Positions 1-6,250 of a stretch of DNA of 7,417 bases are shown here, one piece after another. A program made the translations under genes and the position numbers. Numbering within the stretch: position 1 is the stretch's first letter; the number at the start of each line of letters is the position of its first letter. The notes under the pieces were generated by a model that was given only the letters and a program-made list of their open reading frames with translations, did not search any database and had not been told where the DNA came from. The DNA is from Campylobacteraceae bacterium (GTDB lineage: Bacteria; Campylobacterota; Campylobacteria; Campylobacterales; Sulfurospirillaceae): positions 15,514 through 22,930 of the forward strand of contig JALUMJ010000184.1 in NCBI GenBank assembly GCA_027040375.1, given 5' to 3'.

Positions 1-162
1 CTAGCCTATCTAGCAGCATCAAATGGTTGGTATGGAATTATGAACTTTTTTGATTCTATTCAAAAGTATGGGATGATTATATTGTTGGTGTTTATCGCAA
101 CCCCACTGTCAAATTACTTTTTTGCCCCAATCGGGTATATAGTAAACTATCTGCTAGGGTAA
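1..162 (+). CDS. C-terminal fragment of an unidentified membrane protein
   Basis: Frame 1 is open from the left edge to a TAA at 160-162 and gives 53 residues; the start lies outside the window. The fragment is hydrophobic: a short amphipathic stretch (NFFDSIQKYG) is followed by a strongly hydrophobic helix (MIILLVFIATPL), then an aromatic-rich tail ending YIVNYLLG. This is what the last membrane segment of a polytopic inner-membrane protein looks like. The 'KYG...ATPLS' pattern is loosely reminiscent of the small VTT/DedA-like families, but that is too weak for a name. The gene converges on adk, with a single base between the two stop codons, and its stop sits in the left arm of a perfect inverted repeat. 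That it is coding is well supported by the hydrophobic pattern and clean stop; its function is unknown from what is visible. Confidence 0.6.
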   Translation, partial: LAYLAASNGWYGIMNFFDSIQKYGMIILLVFIATPLSNYFFAPIGYIVNYLLG

Positions 163-174
163 ATTACCCTAGCA
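152..174. terminator. Perfect inverted repeat spanning both convergent stop codons
   Basis: Two 11-base arms, TGCTAGGGTAA (152-162) and TTACCCTAGCA (164-174), flank one central A at 163. In RNA the likely form is a GC-centred stem of about 8-9 bp with an AAATT-type loop. The repeat contains the stop codon of the left membrane-protein gene and that of adk, so the two genes share one hairpin at their 3' ends. Neither side has a good T-run (on + it is followed by CTTCAAACATATCTTTT). It is therefore an imperfect intrinsic terminator, better read as a bidirectional 3'-end hairpin. Confidence 0.5.
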
Positions 175-805
175 CTTCAAACATATCTTTTGTTACTTTA
201 CTCAACTCTTGCGAGCCATCAATCTGGGCAAAGACTCCCATATTTTTATAAAAGTCTATAAGAGGTGCTGTTTGATTGTGATAATTTTGTAGTCTGTTTT
301 TAACTGTATCTGCATTATCATCTTTCCTGATGATTAAGTTATCTCCGCAAGCATCACAAATGCCCTCTTTTTTTGATGGATTAAATACAACATGATAAGA
401 TGCTCCACATTTTGGACACACTCTTCTTCCTGCAATTCTTTGGATTATTAACTCATCTGGCACATCAAAAGATAAAACAAAATCAAGCTTTTTGCCACTC
501 TTACTCATCAAATCTTCTAGTGCCTCTGCTTGAGCAAGTGTTCTTGGAAAACCGTCTAATATAAAGCCATTTTGACAATCTTCTTTGTCTAATCTATCTT
601 TGATAATTCCGATAATCGTAGAATCTGGCACCAATTCACCAGCGTCCATAAACTTTTTAGCTTCCATACCCATTGCAGTTTTATCAACTATCGCAGCTCT
701 TAGCATATCTCCTGTTGAGATTTGTGGGATATTGTACTTTTCCACTAAAAATTTTGCCTGTGTTCCTTTACCAGCTCCAGGAGCGCCAAATACCATCAAA
801 TTCAT
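164..805 (-). CDS. adk: Adenylate kinase, zinc-binding LID type
   Basis: Adenylate kinase catalyses reversible phosphate transfer between ATP and AMP to give two ADP in the cytoplasm. The protein has 213 residues, the usual size of the long bacterial form. Visible motifs in order are the P-loop GAPGAGKGT (7-15), the AMP-site STGDMLR (30-36), and DGFPRT (84-89). The LID carries CPKC (130-133) and CDAC (150-153), a four-cysteine set that marks the structural-zinc subtype; RKDDN follows at 160-164. The start is set at the ATG at 803-805, because it gives the canonical MNLMVFGAPG N-terminus and has an AAGGAA ribosome site 5 nt upstream. The frame stays open for 23 more codons to 874, but that extension is AT-rich, lacks family similarity and would enter the promoter spacer. 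The gene is divergent from rpiB and convergent with the left-edge gene, so it is probably transcribed alone. Confidence 0.97.
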   Translation of the reverse strand: MNLMVFGAPGAGKGTQAKFLVEKYNIPQISTGDMLRAAIVDKTAMGMEAKKFMDAGELVPDSTIIGIIKDRLDKEDCQNGFILDGFPRTLAQAEALEDLMSKSGKKLDFVLSFDVPDELIIQRIAGRRVCPKCGASYHVVFNPSKKEGICDACGDNLIIRKDDNADTVKNRLQNYHNQTAPLIDFYKNMGVFAQIDGSQELSKVTKDMFEVLG

Positions 806-810
806 ATAAA

Positions 811-816
811 TTCCTT
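811..816 (-). promoter_or_regulatory. Ribosome binding site that fixes the adk start
   Basis: On the minus strand this reads AAGGAA, followed by 5 nt and then the ATG at 805. It is the only good Shine-Dalgarno match near a candidate start in this frame, so it favours the 213-residue adk over the longer open frame starting at 874. Confidence 0.75.
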
Positions 817-879
817 GTAAAATTTTTATAATGATATAGTAATTTATTTTAATTACAGCTTTTCTAAACTTCATTATGA

Positions 880-885
880 TATAAT
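880..885 (+). promoter_or_regulatory. Candidate -10 box for the rpiB-ychF operon
   Basis: A perfect TATAAT lies 37 nt upstream of the rpiB start in the 117-bp adk/rpiB spacer. No convincing -35 hexamer is seen at the usual distance (857-862 reads AGCTTT), which is common in Campylobacterota, where the -10 element dominates. A second TATAAT at 827-832 on + is farther away and overlaps the likely adk promoter/leader region. I could not pick a clear adk -10 on the minus strand; TATAAA reading from 830 to 825 is possible but would leave a very short leader. Confidence 0.45.
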
Positions 886-911
886 CGTAAGTACTTTAAC
901 ATTTTACAAAT

Positions 912-916
912 GGAGA
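912..916 (+). promoter_or_regulatory. Ribosome binding site for the TTG start of rpiB
   Basis: GGAGA is followed by 6 nt and then TTG at 923-925. It supports initiation at this non-ATG codon; an in-frame TAA at 920-922 rules out any start farther upstream. Confidence 0.7.
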
Positions 917-922
917 TAATAA

Positions 923-1351
923 TTGAGATTTTTTATAGCAACTGACCACGCAGGTGTGGCAATCAAGCCTAGCATCATAGAAATGCTTGTAGAAATGGGG
1001 CATGAAGTGACAGATTTAGGTCCAAAAGACGCCAACAGAGTTGACTATCCTGATTTTGCGCATAAACTTTGTTATGAAGTTTTAGCAAATGATGGCAGTC
1101 AAGGAATTTTGATTTGCGGTACTGGAATAGGCATGAGTCTTGCTGCAAATAAGCATAAGGGCATAAGGGCAGCACTTTGTCATGATGCCTATACAGCCAT
1201 AATGGCAAGAGCTCACAACAATGCAAATGTACTTTGTTTTGGTGAGAGAGTTGTTGGACTTGGTGTTGTTCAGTCCATACTTGAGGGATGGTGCAAAACT
1301 AACTTTGAGGGTGGCAGACATGCACAAAGAGTTGAGAAGATAGAGATTTAA
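923..1351 (+). CDS. rpiB: Ribose-5-phosphate isomerase B (RpiB/LacAB family)
   Basis: RpiB interconverts ribose 5-phosphate and ribulose 5-phosphate in the non-oxidative pentose phosphate pathway, feeding PRPP and hence nucleotides, histidine and tryptophan. The 142-residue length fits the family. Visible are the N-terminal strand ending in DHAG (8-11), the VDYPDFA substrate-loop region (40-46), the active-site CGTGIG (65-70, with the candidate catalytic Cys65), NKHKGIRA (76-83), and the conserved HNNANVLCFG (98-107) with His98. The start is TTG at 923: a stop codon sits immediately before it in frame, the next in-frame Met (residue 21) would remove DHAG, and a GGAGA site is correctly spaced. 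The gene is first in the plus-strand run and its TAA (1349-1351) directly abuts the next ATG, suggesting translational coupling. LacA/LacB sugar-phosphate isomerases are relatives, but the CGTGIG and HNNAN segments and the context favour RpiB. Confidence 0.95.
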   Translation: MRFFIATDHAGVAIKPSIIEMLVEMGHEVTDLGPKDANRVDYPDFAHKLCYEVLANDGSQGILICGTGIGMSLAANKHKGIRAALCHDAYTAIMARAHNNANVLCFGERVVGLGVVQSILEGWCKTNFEGGRHAQRVEKIEI

Positions 1352-1681
1352 ATGACAACTTGGCTATTAACTACTGTATTATTGTCTATTAGTATTTATC
1401 TTTTGGTTATGGTTTTTTACTATAGAACTCTTTTAAAAAAAGAGAAAAAAGGTAATATAATCATCAAAGGAACTCTAGGTGATGCTGAAGTAGTTATTAG
1501 AAAATACCAAATTCAACTTCAAAGGTCTTTGGGTAACATAGATATTTTAAGTGATGAATTGGCAAAGATAAAAAATGATTTAAAATCCCTAAGAACCAGA
1601 AATTCACAGTACAGAATGGAGAGCGAAAAATTGCGACAAACTATAAAAGATCTTAAAGGCAAAATCGAGGCACTTTTATAA
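1352..1681 (+). CDS. Membrane-anchored coiled-coil protein of unknown function
   Basis: I do not recognise a named family. The 109-residue product starts with one hydrophobic segment (about 4-24), followed by a basic stop-transfer stretch (RTLLKKEKK, 25-33), so the N-terminus should be periplasmic and the rest cytoplasmic. After a short linker with GTLGDAEVVIRKYQ (40-53), residues from about 44 to 108 are charged and leucine-rich with no prolines, consistent with a long helix or coiled coil that could oligomerise or act as a scaffold. There is no catalytic motif. Its ATG follows the rpiB stop with no gap, and its own TAA overlaps the start of a 27-aa membrane peptide by one base, so its translation is probably coupled on both sides. 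From memory, H. pylori and C. jejuni also have a small unnamed protein between rpiB and apt. That it is a real gene is well supported; its role is not known. Confidence 0.85.
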   Translation: MTTWLLTTVLLSISIYLLVMVFYYRTLLKKEKKGNIIIKGTLGDAEVVIRKYQIQLQRSLGNIDILSDELAKIKNDLKSLRTRNSQYRMESEKLRQTIKDLKGKIEALL

Positions 1682-1764
1682 TGAACTCAAGCACAATAGC
1701 TTACTCGATAGTTATCATTATAACGGCTGTAGTATTATATGCAAAAGTAAAACTTTTTAAATAA
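1681..1764 (+). CDS. 27-aa single-span membrane peptide
   Basis: An ATG at 1681-1683 overlaps the preceding TAA by one base (TAATG) and opens a 27-codon frame ending at TAA 1762-1764. The peptide starts MNSSTIAYS, has one hydrophobic helix at about 6-21 ([11 protein letters not shown] at 10-20), and ends in a lysine-rich tail with K22, K24 and K27, which predicts N-out/C-in topology. A GAGG lies 10 nt upstream of the start in the end of the previous gene. Supporting points are the same TAATG junction as two other gene pairs in this operon, the textbook single-span composition, and the fact that it fills the otherwise unexplained 96 nt before apt (whose ribosome site starts 4 nt after this stop). 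It resembles no protein I can name. The alternative is a chance short frame, but composition and junction argue against that. Confidence 0.65.
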   Translation: MNSSTIAYSIVIIITAVVLYAKVKLFK

Positions 1765-1777
1765 ATCAGGAATAGAC

Positions 1778-2332
1778 ATGAAAATATTAAACAAAAGTGA
1801 CAAAGAACTTTTATTAAAATCTATAAGAACAGTAGAAGATTTCCCAAAACCAGGAATCAGCTTCAAAGATATAACTACTCTTTTAGGGGATGAGAAAGCT
1901 TATACTTTTTTAATGAATCACTTAAAAGCAAGATATGAAAATCAAAATATAGACTATATAGCTGGCATTGAAAGTAGAGGATTTATATTTGGAGCATCAC
2001 TTGCTACTATGCTTGGTATAAAATTTGTACCGATTAGAAAACCAGGGAAATTACCATACACAACTATTAGTGAAAAGTATTCTTTAGAATATGGTGTTGA
2101 TGAAATTCAAATTCATATAGATGCATTCAAATGCGAAAAAGAAAATCCAAGCGTTCTTTTGATAGATGACTTAATAGCAACAGGAGGAACTGCAAAAGCT
2201 GCGGTTACACTCATAAACAAAGCTGGTGCAAAGTGCAAAGAAGCTTGTTTTGTGATAAATTTAAAATTTTTAAATGGAGATGAGGATATTAAAAAAATCA
2301 CTTCTGTTTACTCTGTTTTAGAGATAGATTAA
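1778..2332 (+). CDS. apt: Adenine phosphoribosyltransferase
   Basis: Apt converts adenine and PRPP to AMP and pyrophosphate in the cytoplasm, the direct purine salvage step. The 184-residue length is typical. Visible signatures are [14 protein letters not shown] (20-33), the adenine-side [10 protein letters not shown] (63-72), the flexible loop RKPGKLPY (87-94) that closes over the active site, and the type I PRPP-binding motif [15 protein letters not shown] (127-141). The start has AGGA at 1768-1771 with a 6-nt spacer. It follows the 27-aa peptide by 13 nt and overlaps trpB by one base. Sharing a transcript with rpiB is functionally sensible: RpiB helps set ribose-5-phosphate, the PRPP precursor, and Apt consumes PRPP. 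The AMP made is also a substrate for Adk, encoded divergently next door. Confidence 0.97.
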   Translation: MKILNKSDKELLLKSIRTVEDFPKPGISFKDITTLLGDEKAYTFLMNHLKARYENQNIDYIAGIESRGFIFGASLATMLGIKFVPIRKPGKLPYTTISEKYSLEYGVDEIQIHIDAFKCEKENPSVLLIDDLIATGGTAKAAVTLINKAGAKCKEACFVINLKFLNGDEDIKKITSVYSVLEID

Positions 2333-3558
2333 TGTATATACCTAAAAAATCTAAATTTGATCCAAATTCAAATGGGCATTTTGGAGAGTTTGAAAAAGAT
2401 GGCTTTAGCTATGGTGGTAGATATGTTCCTGAAACGCTGATGCCAACTCTTTTAGAGTTAAATAAAGAGTATGAAAAAGTAAGATTTGACAAAGATTTTT
2501 GGGCTGAGGTAAATTATTATTTTAACGAGTATGTAGGTCGCCCTTCTCCTTTATATTATGCTAAAAATATATCTAATGAACTTGGGGCTAAAATTTATCT
2601 AAAAAGAGAAGATTTAAACCATACTGGTGCTCATAAAATCAACAATACTATAGCTCAAGGACTTCTTGCAAAAAGATTAGGAAAGAAAAAAGTTATAGCT
2701 GAAACTGGGGCTGGACAACACGGTGTTGCCACTGCTACTATAGCTGCTCTTTTAGGGTTGGAATGTGATGTTTTTATGGGTGAAATTGATGTTAAAAGGC
2801 AAGAACTAAATGTCTTTAGGATGAAGCTTTTAGGAGCAAAAGTTCACTCAGTAAAAAGCGGGAGCAAAACACTTAAAGACGCCATGAATGATGCTATAAG
2901 ATACTGGGTAACAAACGCAAGAGATACTTTTTATATCATCGGAACTGTAGCGGGTCCTCATCCATATCCTATGATGGTTCGAGATTTTCAAGCTATAATC
3001 GGATATGAAGCAAAAGCCCAAATACTGAAGAAAGAAGGAAGATTGCCTGATTTCGTTATAGCTTGTATCGGTGGTGGTAGCAATGCTATGGGGATTTTTA
3101 GCCACTTCTTAGATGAAGATAGTGTCACATGTATAGGCATAGAAGCTGGCGGAAAAGGAATCGACACAAATCAACACGGATGTTCACTCGCCAAAGGAAA
3201 ACCGGGAGTCCTACATGGTCAGATGAGTTATCTACTCCAAGATGATGACGGGCAAATACTTGAGGCTTACTCGATATCTGCTGGACTTGATTATCCAGGT
3301 ATCGGACCTGAGCATGCCTACCTAAAAGATTTAGGGCGTGCTAGATATGAAAATATCACGGATAAAGAAGCACTTGATGCTTTTGTGTGGCTATCTCAAA
3401 AAGAGGGGATAATTCCTGCATTTGAAAGCTCACATGCCCTAGCTTTTCTAAAGAAAATGAAAAAAGAAGAGTTAGAAAACAGAGTTATCATCGTCAATGT
3501 CTCAGGGCGAGGTGACAAAGATATGGTGCAAGCTCAAACACTTTTAAACTTCGATTAA
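2332..3558 (+). CDS. trpB: Tryptophan synthase beta chain (TrpB1 type)
   Basis: TrpB joins indole and L-serine to L-tryptophan with pyridoxal phosphate and normally works as an alpha2-beta2 complex with TrpA. The 408-residue length is right. In order: [11 protein letters not shown] (28-38); [15 protein letters not shown] (91-105), with Lys102 as the expected PLP Schiff-base lysine; AETGAGQHG (123-131), with the catalytic Glu124; the PLP-phosphate loop GGGSNAMG (247-254); PAFESSHA (362-369), with the Glu near the PLP ring; and SGRGDKD (391-397), with Ser391 at the pyridine nitrogen. These are marks of canonical TrpB1 rather than the TrpB2 paralogue, and nothing key is missing. Its ATG overlaps the apt stop (TAATG), implying coupling. 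The oddity is context: no trpA or other trp gene is adjacent, so TrpA must be encoded elsewhere, or this copy may use free indole. Confidence 0.96.
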   Translation: MYIPKKSKFDPNSNGHFGEFEKDGFSYGGRYVPETLMPTLLELNKEYEKVRFDKDFWAEVNYYFNEYVGRPSPLYYAKNISNELGAKIYLKREDLNHTGAHKINNTIAQGLLAKRLGKKKVIAETGAGQHGVATATIAALLGLECDVFMGEIDVKRQELNVFRMKLLGAKVHSVKSGSKTLKDAMNDAIRYWVTNARDTFYIIGTVAGPHPYPMMVRDFQAIIGYEAKAQILKKEGRLPDFVIACIGGGSNAMGIFSHFLDEDSVTCIGIEAGGKGIDTNQHGCSLAKGKPGVLHGQMSYLLQDDDGQILEAYSISAGLDYPGIGPEHAYLKDLGRARYENITDKEALDAFVWLSQKEGIIPAFESSHALAFLKKMKKEELENRVIIVNVSGRGDKDMVQAQTLLNFD

Positions 3559-3591
3559 AAACTTAAACTACAAAACATAAAAAGGTAAAAT

Positions 3592-5073
3592 ATGAATTTT
3601 CAAATTTTAGATGAAAAATTAAAAGATATAGAAGCTGATTGCGAAATCGTACTTGTTGCAAATAAAGATTTAACACACAGATGGGTAGAAGATACCAAAA
3701 CATTAACAAAACTAGGTTTTAAAGGTGAAAGTGGCGATGTTGCATATCTAGCACAAAGTGATATCGTTTATGCGGTGGCTGATTCGCTAGAGAGTGACGA
3801 CATAAGATGTGCTATATCTTCTGCACTGTGTGCTATAAAAAAGAGTAGTTATGAGAGTGTAAAAGTTGGATTATATACTAAAAATTGCCCTCCTATCAAT
3901 GCTAGAGCATTAGCTGAGGGGATACTGCTTGGGACATACTCTTTTGATAAATACAAGAGCAAAAAAAATCCTTCTTCTCTTAAAACTGTTAAAATTTCTA
4001 CTGAAGATTACAATGGTAAATCTTACAATGTTAATTCTACCGAAAAAGCAGTGGATGAAGCCGTGATTATTGCAAATGCTACAAACAGTGCAAAAGAGAT
4101 AGTAAATACAGCACCAAAAGAGATGACTCCGCAAATACTAGCAGATTATACTCAAAAAATGAGCGATGAGATTGATGGACTTGAGTGTTTTATTGGAGAT
4201 GAAAAGTTTTTGGAAAAAGAGAAGATGGGAGCATTTCTTGCAGTATCAAGAGCTAGTAGTGAAAAGCCAAGACTCATACACTTAAGCTACAAACCCAAAG
4301 ATGCCAAGAAAAGATTTGTTTTTGTCGGCAAAGGTTTGACTTATGATAGTGGCGGACTTAGCTTAAAACCAAGCGAACACATGGTTACGATGAAATCAGA
4401 CAAAAGTGGTGCAGCGGCCGCTATAAATATCATAAAAGCAGCAGCCCTCTTGAAGTTACCGTTTGAAGTCCACTCTATCATAGGAGCGGCTGAAAATATG
4501 ATAGGAGGAAATGCCTATAAACCAGACGATGTGCTAATCGCAAGAAGTGGAAAAAGTATAGAAGTAAGAAACACAGATGCCGAGGGAAGACTTGTTTTGG
4601 TGGATTGTTTGGATTTTGCACAAGATTTGAAACCTGATTATTTAGTAGATTTAGCAACACTAACAGGAGCTTGCGTAGTCGCTGTCGGTGAATACACAGT
4701 AGGTATCATGGGAAACAATGAAGAGCTTAAAAACTCAATGCAAATATCTTCTACAAAAAGCGGTGAACTCTCAGGGACTCTACCTTTTAACAAATATCTT
4801 AGAAAACTTCTAAAAAGCTCAGTTGCAGATATATCAAATATATCTAGCTCAAGATACGGTGGAGCATTGACTGCTGGTATATTTTTAGATAATTTTATAA
4901 AAGATGATTTCAAAGACAAATGGCTTCATCTTGATATCGCAGGACCTGCTTATGTAGAAAAACCATGGGGATACAACCAATATGGTGCAAGTGGAGCAGG
5001 AGTAAGGATGTGCACTTACTGGATGAAAGATTTTTATTATCAAGAAAACAATATACATAAGGATGAAAAATAA
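3592..5073 (+). CDS. pepA: Leucyl aminopeptidase (M17 family)
   Basis: This is a cytoplasmic, two-metal, probably hexameric exopeptidase that removes N-terminal residues from peptides. The 493-residue length matches the family: a variable N-terminal domain (about 1-140) and a conserved catalytic domain (about 150-485). The catalytic core is complete: GKGLTYDSGGLSLKP (246-260) gives metal ligands Lys247 and Asp252 and catalytic Lys259; MKSDKSGAAA (267-276) gives Asp270; NTDAEGRL (327-334) gives Asp329, Glu331 and catalytic Arg333. The spacings between these residues equal those recalled for E. coli PepA. AAAGG at 3581-3585 is 6 nt from the ATG. The 33-nt gap to trpB is the largest in the operon, but contains no terminator. 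The stop overlaps ychF by one base. E. coli PepA also binds DNA in Xer recombination and carAB control; nothing here shows that role. Confidence 0.96.
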   Translation: MNFQILDEKLKDIEADCEIVLVANKDLTHRWVEDTKTLTKLGFKGESGDVAYLAQSDIVYAVADSLESDDIRCAISSALCAIKKSSYESVKVGLYTKNCPPINARALAEGILLGTYSFDKYKSKKNPSSLKTVKISTEDYNGKSYNVNSTEKAVDEAVIIANATNSAKEIVNTAPKEMTPQILADYTQKMSDEIDGLECFIGDEKFLEKEKMGAFLAVSRASSEKPRLIHLSYKPKDAKKRFVFVGKGLTYDSGGLSLKPSEHMVTMKSDKSGAAAAINIIKAAALLKLPFEVHSIIGAAENMIGGNAYKPDDVLIARSGKSIEVRNTDAEGRLVLVDCLDFAQDLKPDYLVDLATLTGACVVAVGEYTVGIMGNNEELKNSMQISSTKSGELSGTLPFNKYLRKLLKSSVADISNISSSRYGGALTAGIFLDNFIKDDFKDKWLHLDIAGPAYVEKPWGYNQYGASGAGVRMCTYWMKDFYYQENNIHKDEK

Positions 5074-6173
5074 TGGGATTAGGCGTAGGAATAGTAGGGT
5101 TACCAAACATAGGAAAGTCAACAACTTTTAATGCTTTAACAAAAGCACAAAATGCACAAAGCGAGAATTATCCTTTTTGCACGATTGAGCCAAACAAGGC
5201 GGTAGTTCCAGTACCAGATGAGAGATTAAAAGAGCTAGCAAAGATAGTAAATCCTGAAAGGATGCAATATTCTACTGTTGATTTTGTGGATATCGCTGGA
5301 CTTGTAAAGGGTGCTAGTAAAGGTGAAGGACTTGGAAACCAATTTCTGTCAAACATAAGAGAAGTGGAAGTGATTTTACATATGGTTAGATGTTTTGTAG
5401 ATGAAAATGTCGTACATGTAGAAGGAGATATCGACCCTATAAGAGATATAGAAATCATAGAAACAGAATTGATTTTAGCTGATGTTGAGCAACTTGATAA
5501 AAAAATAGAAAAACTAATAAGACAAGCTAAGTTTGATAAATCAGCAAAAAGTGTCCTCGAAGTCGCATATGAATTAAAAGAGCATTTAGATGAACTAAAA
5601 CCAGTCAGTAGTTTTGCAAAAAAAGAAGATGAAGCTTTTATAGAATTAAACAAAGAACTTAGATTTTTATCTGGAAAAACTATCATTTATGGTGCAAATG
5701 TAGATGAAGATTCTCTTCTTGAAGACAATGAACTCGTAAAACTAGTAAAAGACCATGCCAAAGAAGTTGGGGCCGAGGTTATAACACTTTGTGCAAAAAT
5801 AGAAGAAGAGCTAGTGGGTCTTGAAGAAGATGAAGCAGAGGAATTTTTAACTGAACTTGGTGTAAAAGAATCTGGTTTAAATAAAATCATACATACAGCA
5901 TTTGCAAAACTAAATCTCATCAGTTACTTTACAGCTGGAGTAAAAGAAGTAAGAGCTTGGACCATCACAAAAGGTTGGAAAGCTCCAAAATCAGCATCCG
6001 TCATACATAATGACTTTGAAAAAGGCTTCATCAGGGCCGAAGTTATAGGATACGATGATTTTATAGCCAATAAAGGCGAACACGGAGCAAAAGAAGCAGG
6101 AAAAATGAGATTAGAAGGCAAAGACTACGAAGTACAAGATGGGGATGTTATGCACTTTAGGTTTAATGTGTAG
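5073..6173 (+). CDS. ychF: Ribosome-associated ATPase YchF (OLA1 subfamily of Obg GTPases)
   Basis: YchF is a P-loop NTPase of the TRAFAC/Obg group that prefers ATP over GTP, binds the ribosome and influences translation and stress responses. The 366-residue length is typical. Visible are the P-loop GLPNIGKST (9-17); the YPFCTIEPN switch I segment (33-41); G3 DIAGLVKGASKGEGLGNQFL (73-92), lacking the usual catalytic Gln, as expected for this hydrophobic-substituted class; a helical insert (about 130-200); the divergent G4 NVDE (209-212), which replaces the guanine-specific NKxD and explains ATP use; and a C-terminal TGS-like domain (about 285-366) with VRAWTITKGWKAP (293-305), DFEKGFIRAEVI (314-325) and the terminal DGDVMHFRFNV. 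Its ATG overlaps the pepA TAA, with AAGGA at 5059-5063. The pepA-ychF pairing is, as I recall, common in Campylobacterota. It is the last gene of the operon; no convincing hairpin follows. Confidence 0.97.
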   Translation: MGLGVGIVGLPNIGKSTTFNALTKAQNAQSENYPFCTIEPNKAVVPVPDERLKELAKIVNPERMQYSTVDFVDIAGLVKGASKGEGLGNQFLSNIREVEVILHMVRCFVDENVVHVEGDIDPIRDIEIIETELILADVEQLDKKIEKLIRQAKFDKSAKSVLEVAYELKEHLDELKPVSSFAKKEDEAFIELNKELRFLSGKTIIYGANVDEDSLLEDNELVKLVKDHAKEVGAEVITLCAKIEEELVGLEEDEAEEFLTELGVKESGLNKIIHTAFAKLNLISYFTAGVKEVRAWTITKGWKAPKSASVIHNDFEKGFIRAEVIGYDDFIANKGEHGAKEAGKMRLEGKDYEVQDGDVMHFRFNV

Positions 6174-6216
6174 ATATTTAAAAAATATTTATAATTTTAT
6201 CGCATAATAAACATAT

Positions 6217-6222
6217 TATAAT
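6217..6222 (+). promoter_or_regulatory. Candidate -10 box for the thioredoxin-like gene
   Basis: A perfect TATAAT lies in the 77-bp, very AT-rich spacer between ychF and the next gene, 28 nt before the ATG. It sits inside the self-complementary decamer TATTATAATA. No clear -35 is visible (6194-6199 is ATTTTA). Since no terminator follows ychF, some read-through is also possible. Confidence 0.45.
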
Positions 6223-6250
6223 ACTATACAAAACTCAAACAAGGTGAAAA

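Noticed and set aside
585..809. 74-codon open frame on the plus strand inside adk
   Set aside because: It is antisense to the P-loop half of adk, with no ribosome site and no recognisable protein features.
806..874. In-frame upstream extension of adk by 23 codons
   Set aside because: It is AT-rich and family-unlike, overlaps the divergent promoter spacer, and the ATG at 805 has the proper ribosome site and the canonical N-terminus.
1153..1168. Tandem repeat of GCATAAGG, two copies
   Set aside because: It encodes the conserved NKHKGIRA region of RpiB in a frame-consistent way; two 8-base units in coding DNA are not meaningful.
4414..4421. GCGGCCGC octamer, conspicuous in AT-rich DNA
   Set aside because: It lies in the conserved SGAAAA codons of pepA (Ala-rich segment) and is explained by coding; no sign of an engineered or integration site.
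5168..5686. 172-codon open frame on the minus strand inside ychF
   Set aside because: It is antisense to a strongly conserved gene; the serine/phenylalanine-rich, low-complexity composition is what antisense reading of acidic/lysine-rich AT-rich coding DNA gives.
6174..6188. Weak inverted repeat ATATTT/AAATAT after ychF, considered as a terminator
   Set aside because: The stem is only 6 A/T pairs with a 3-nt loop, too unstable and likely chance in an AT-rich spacer.
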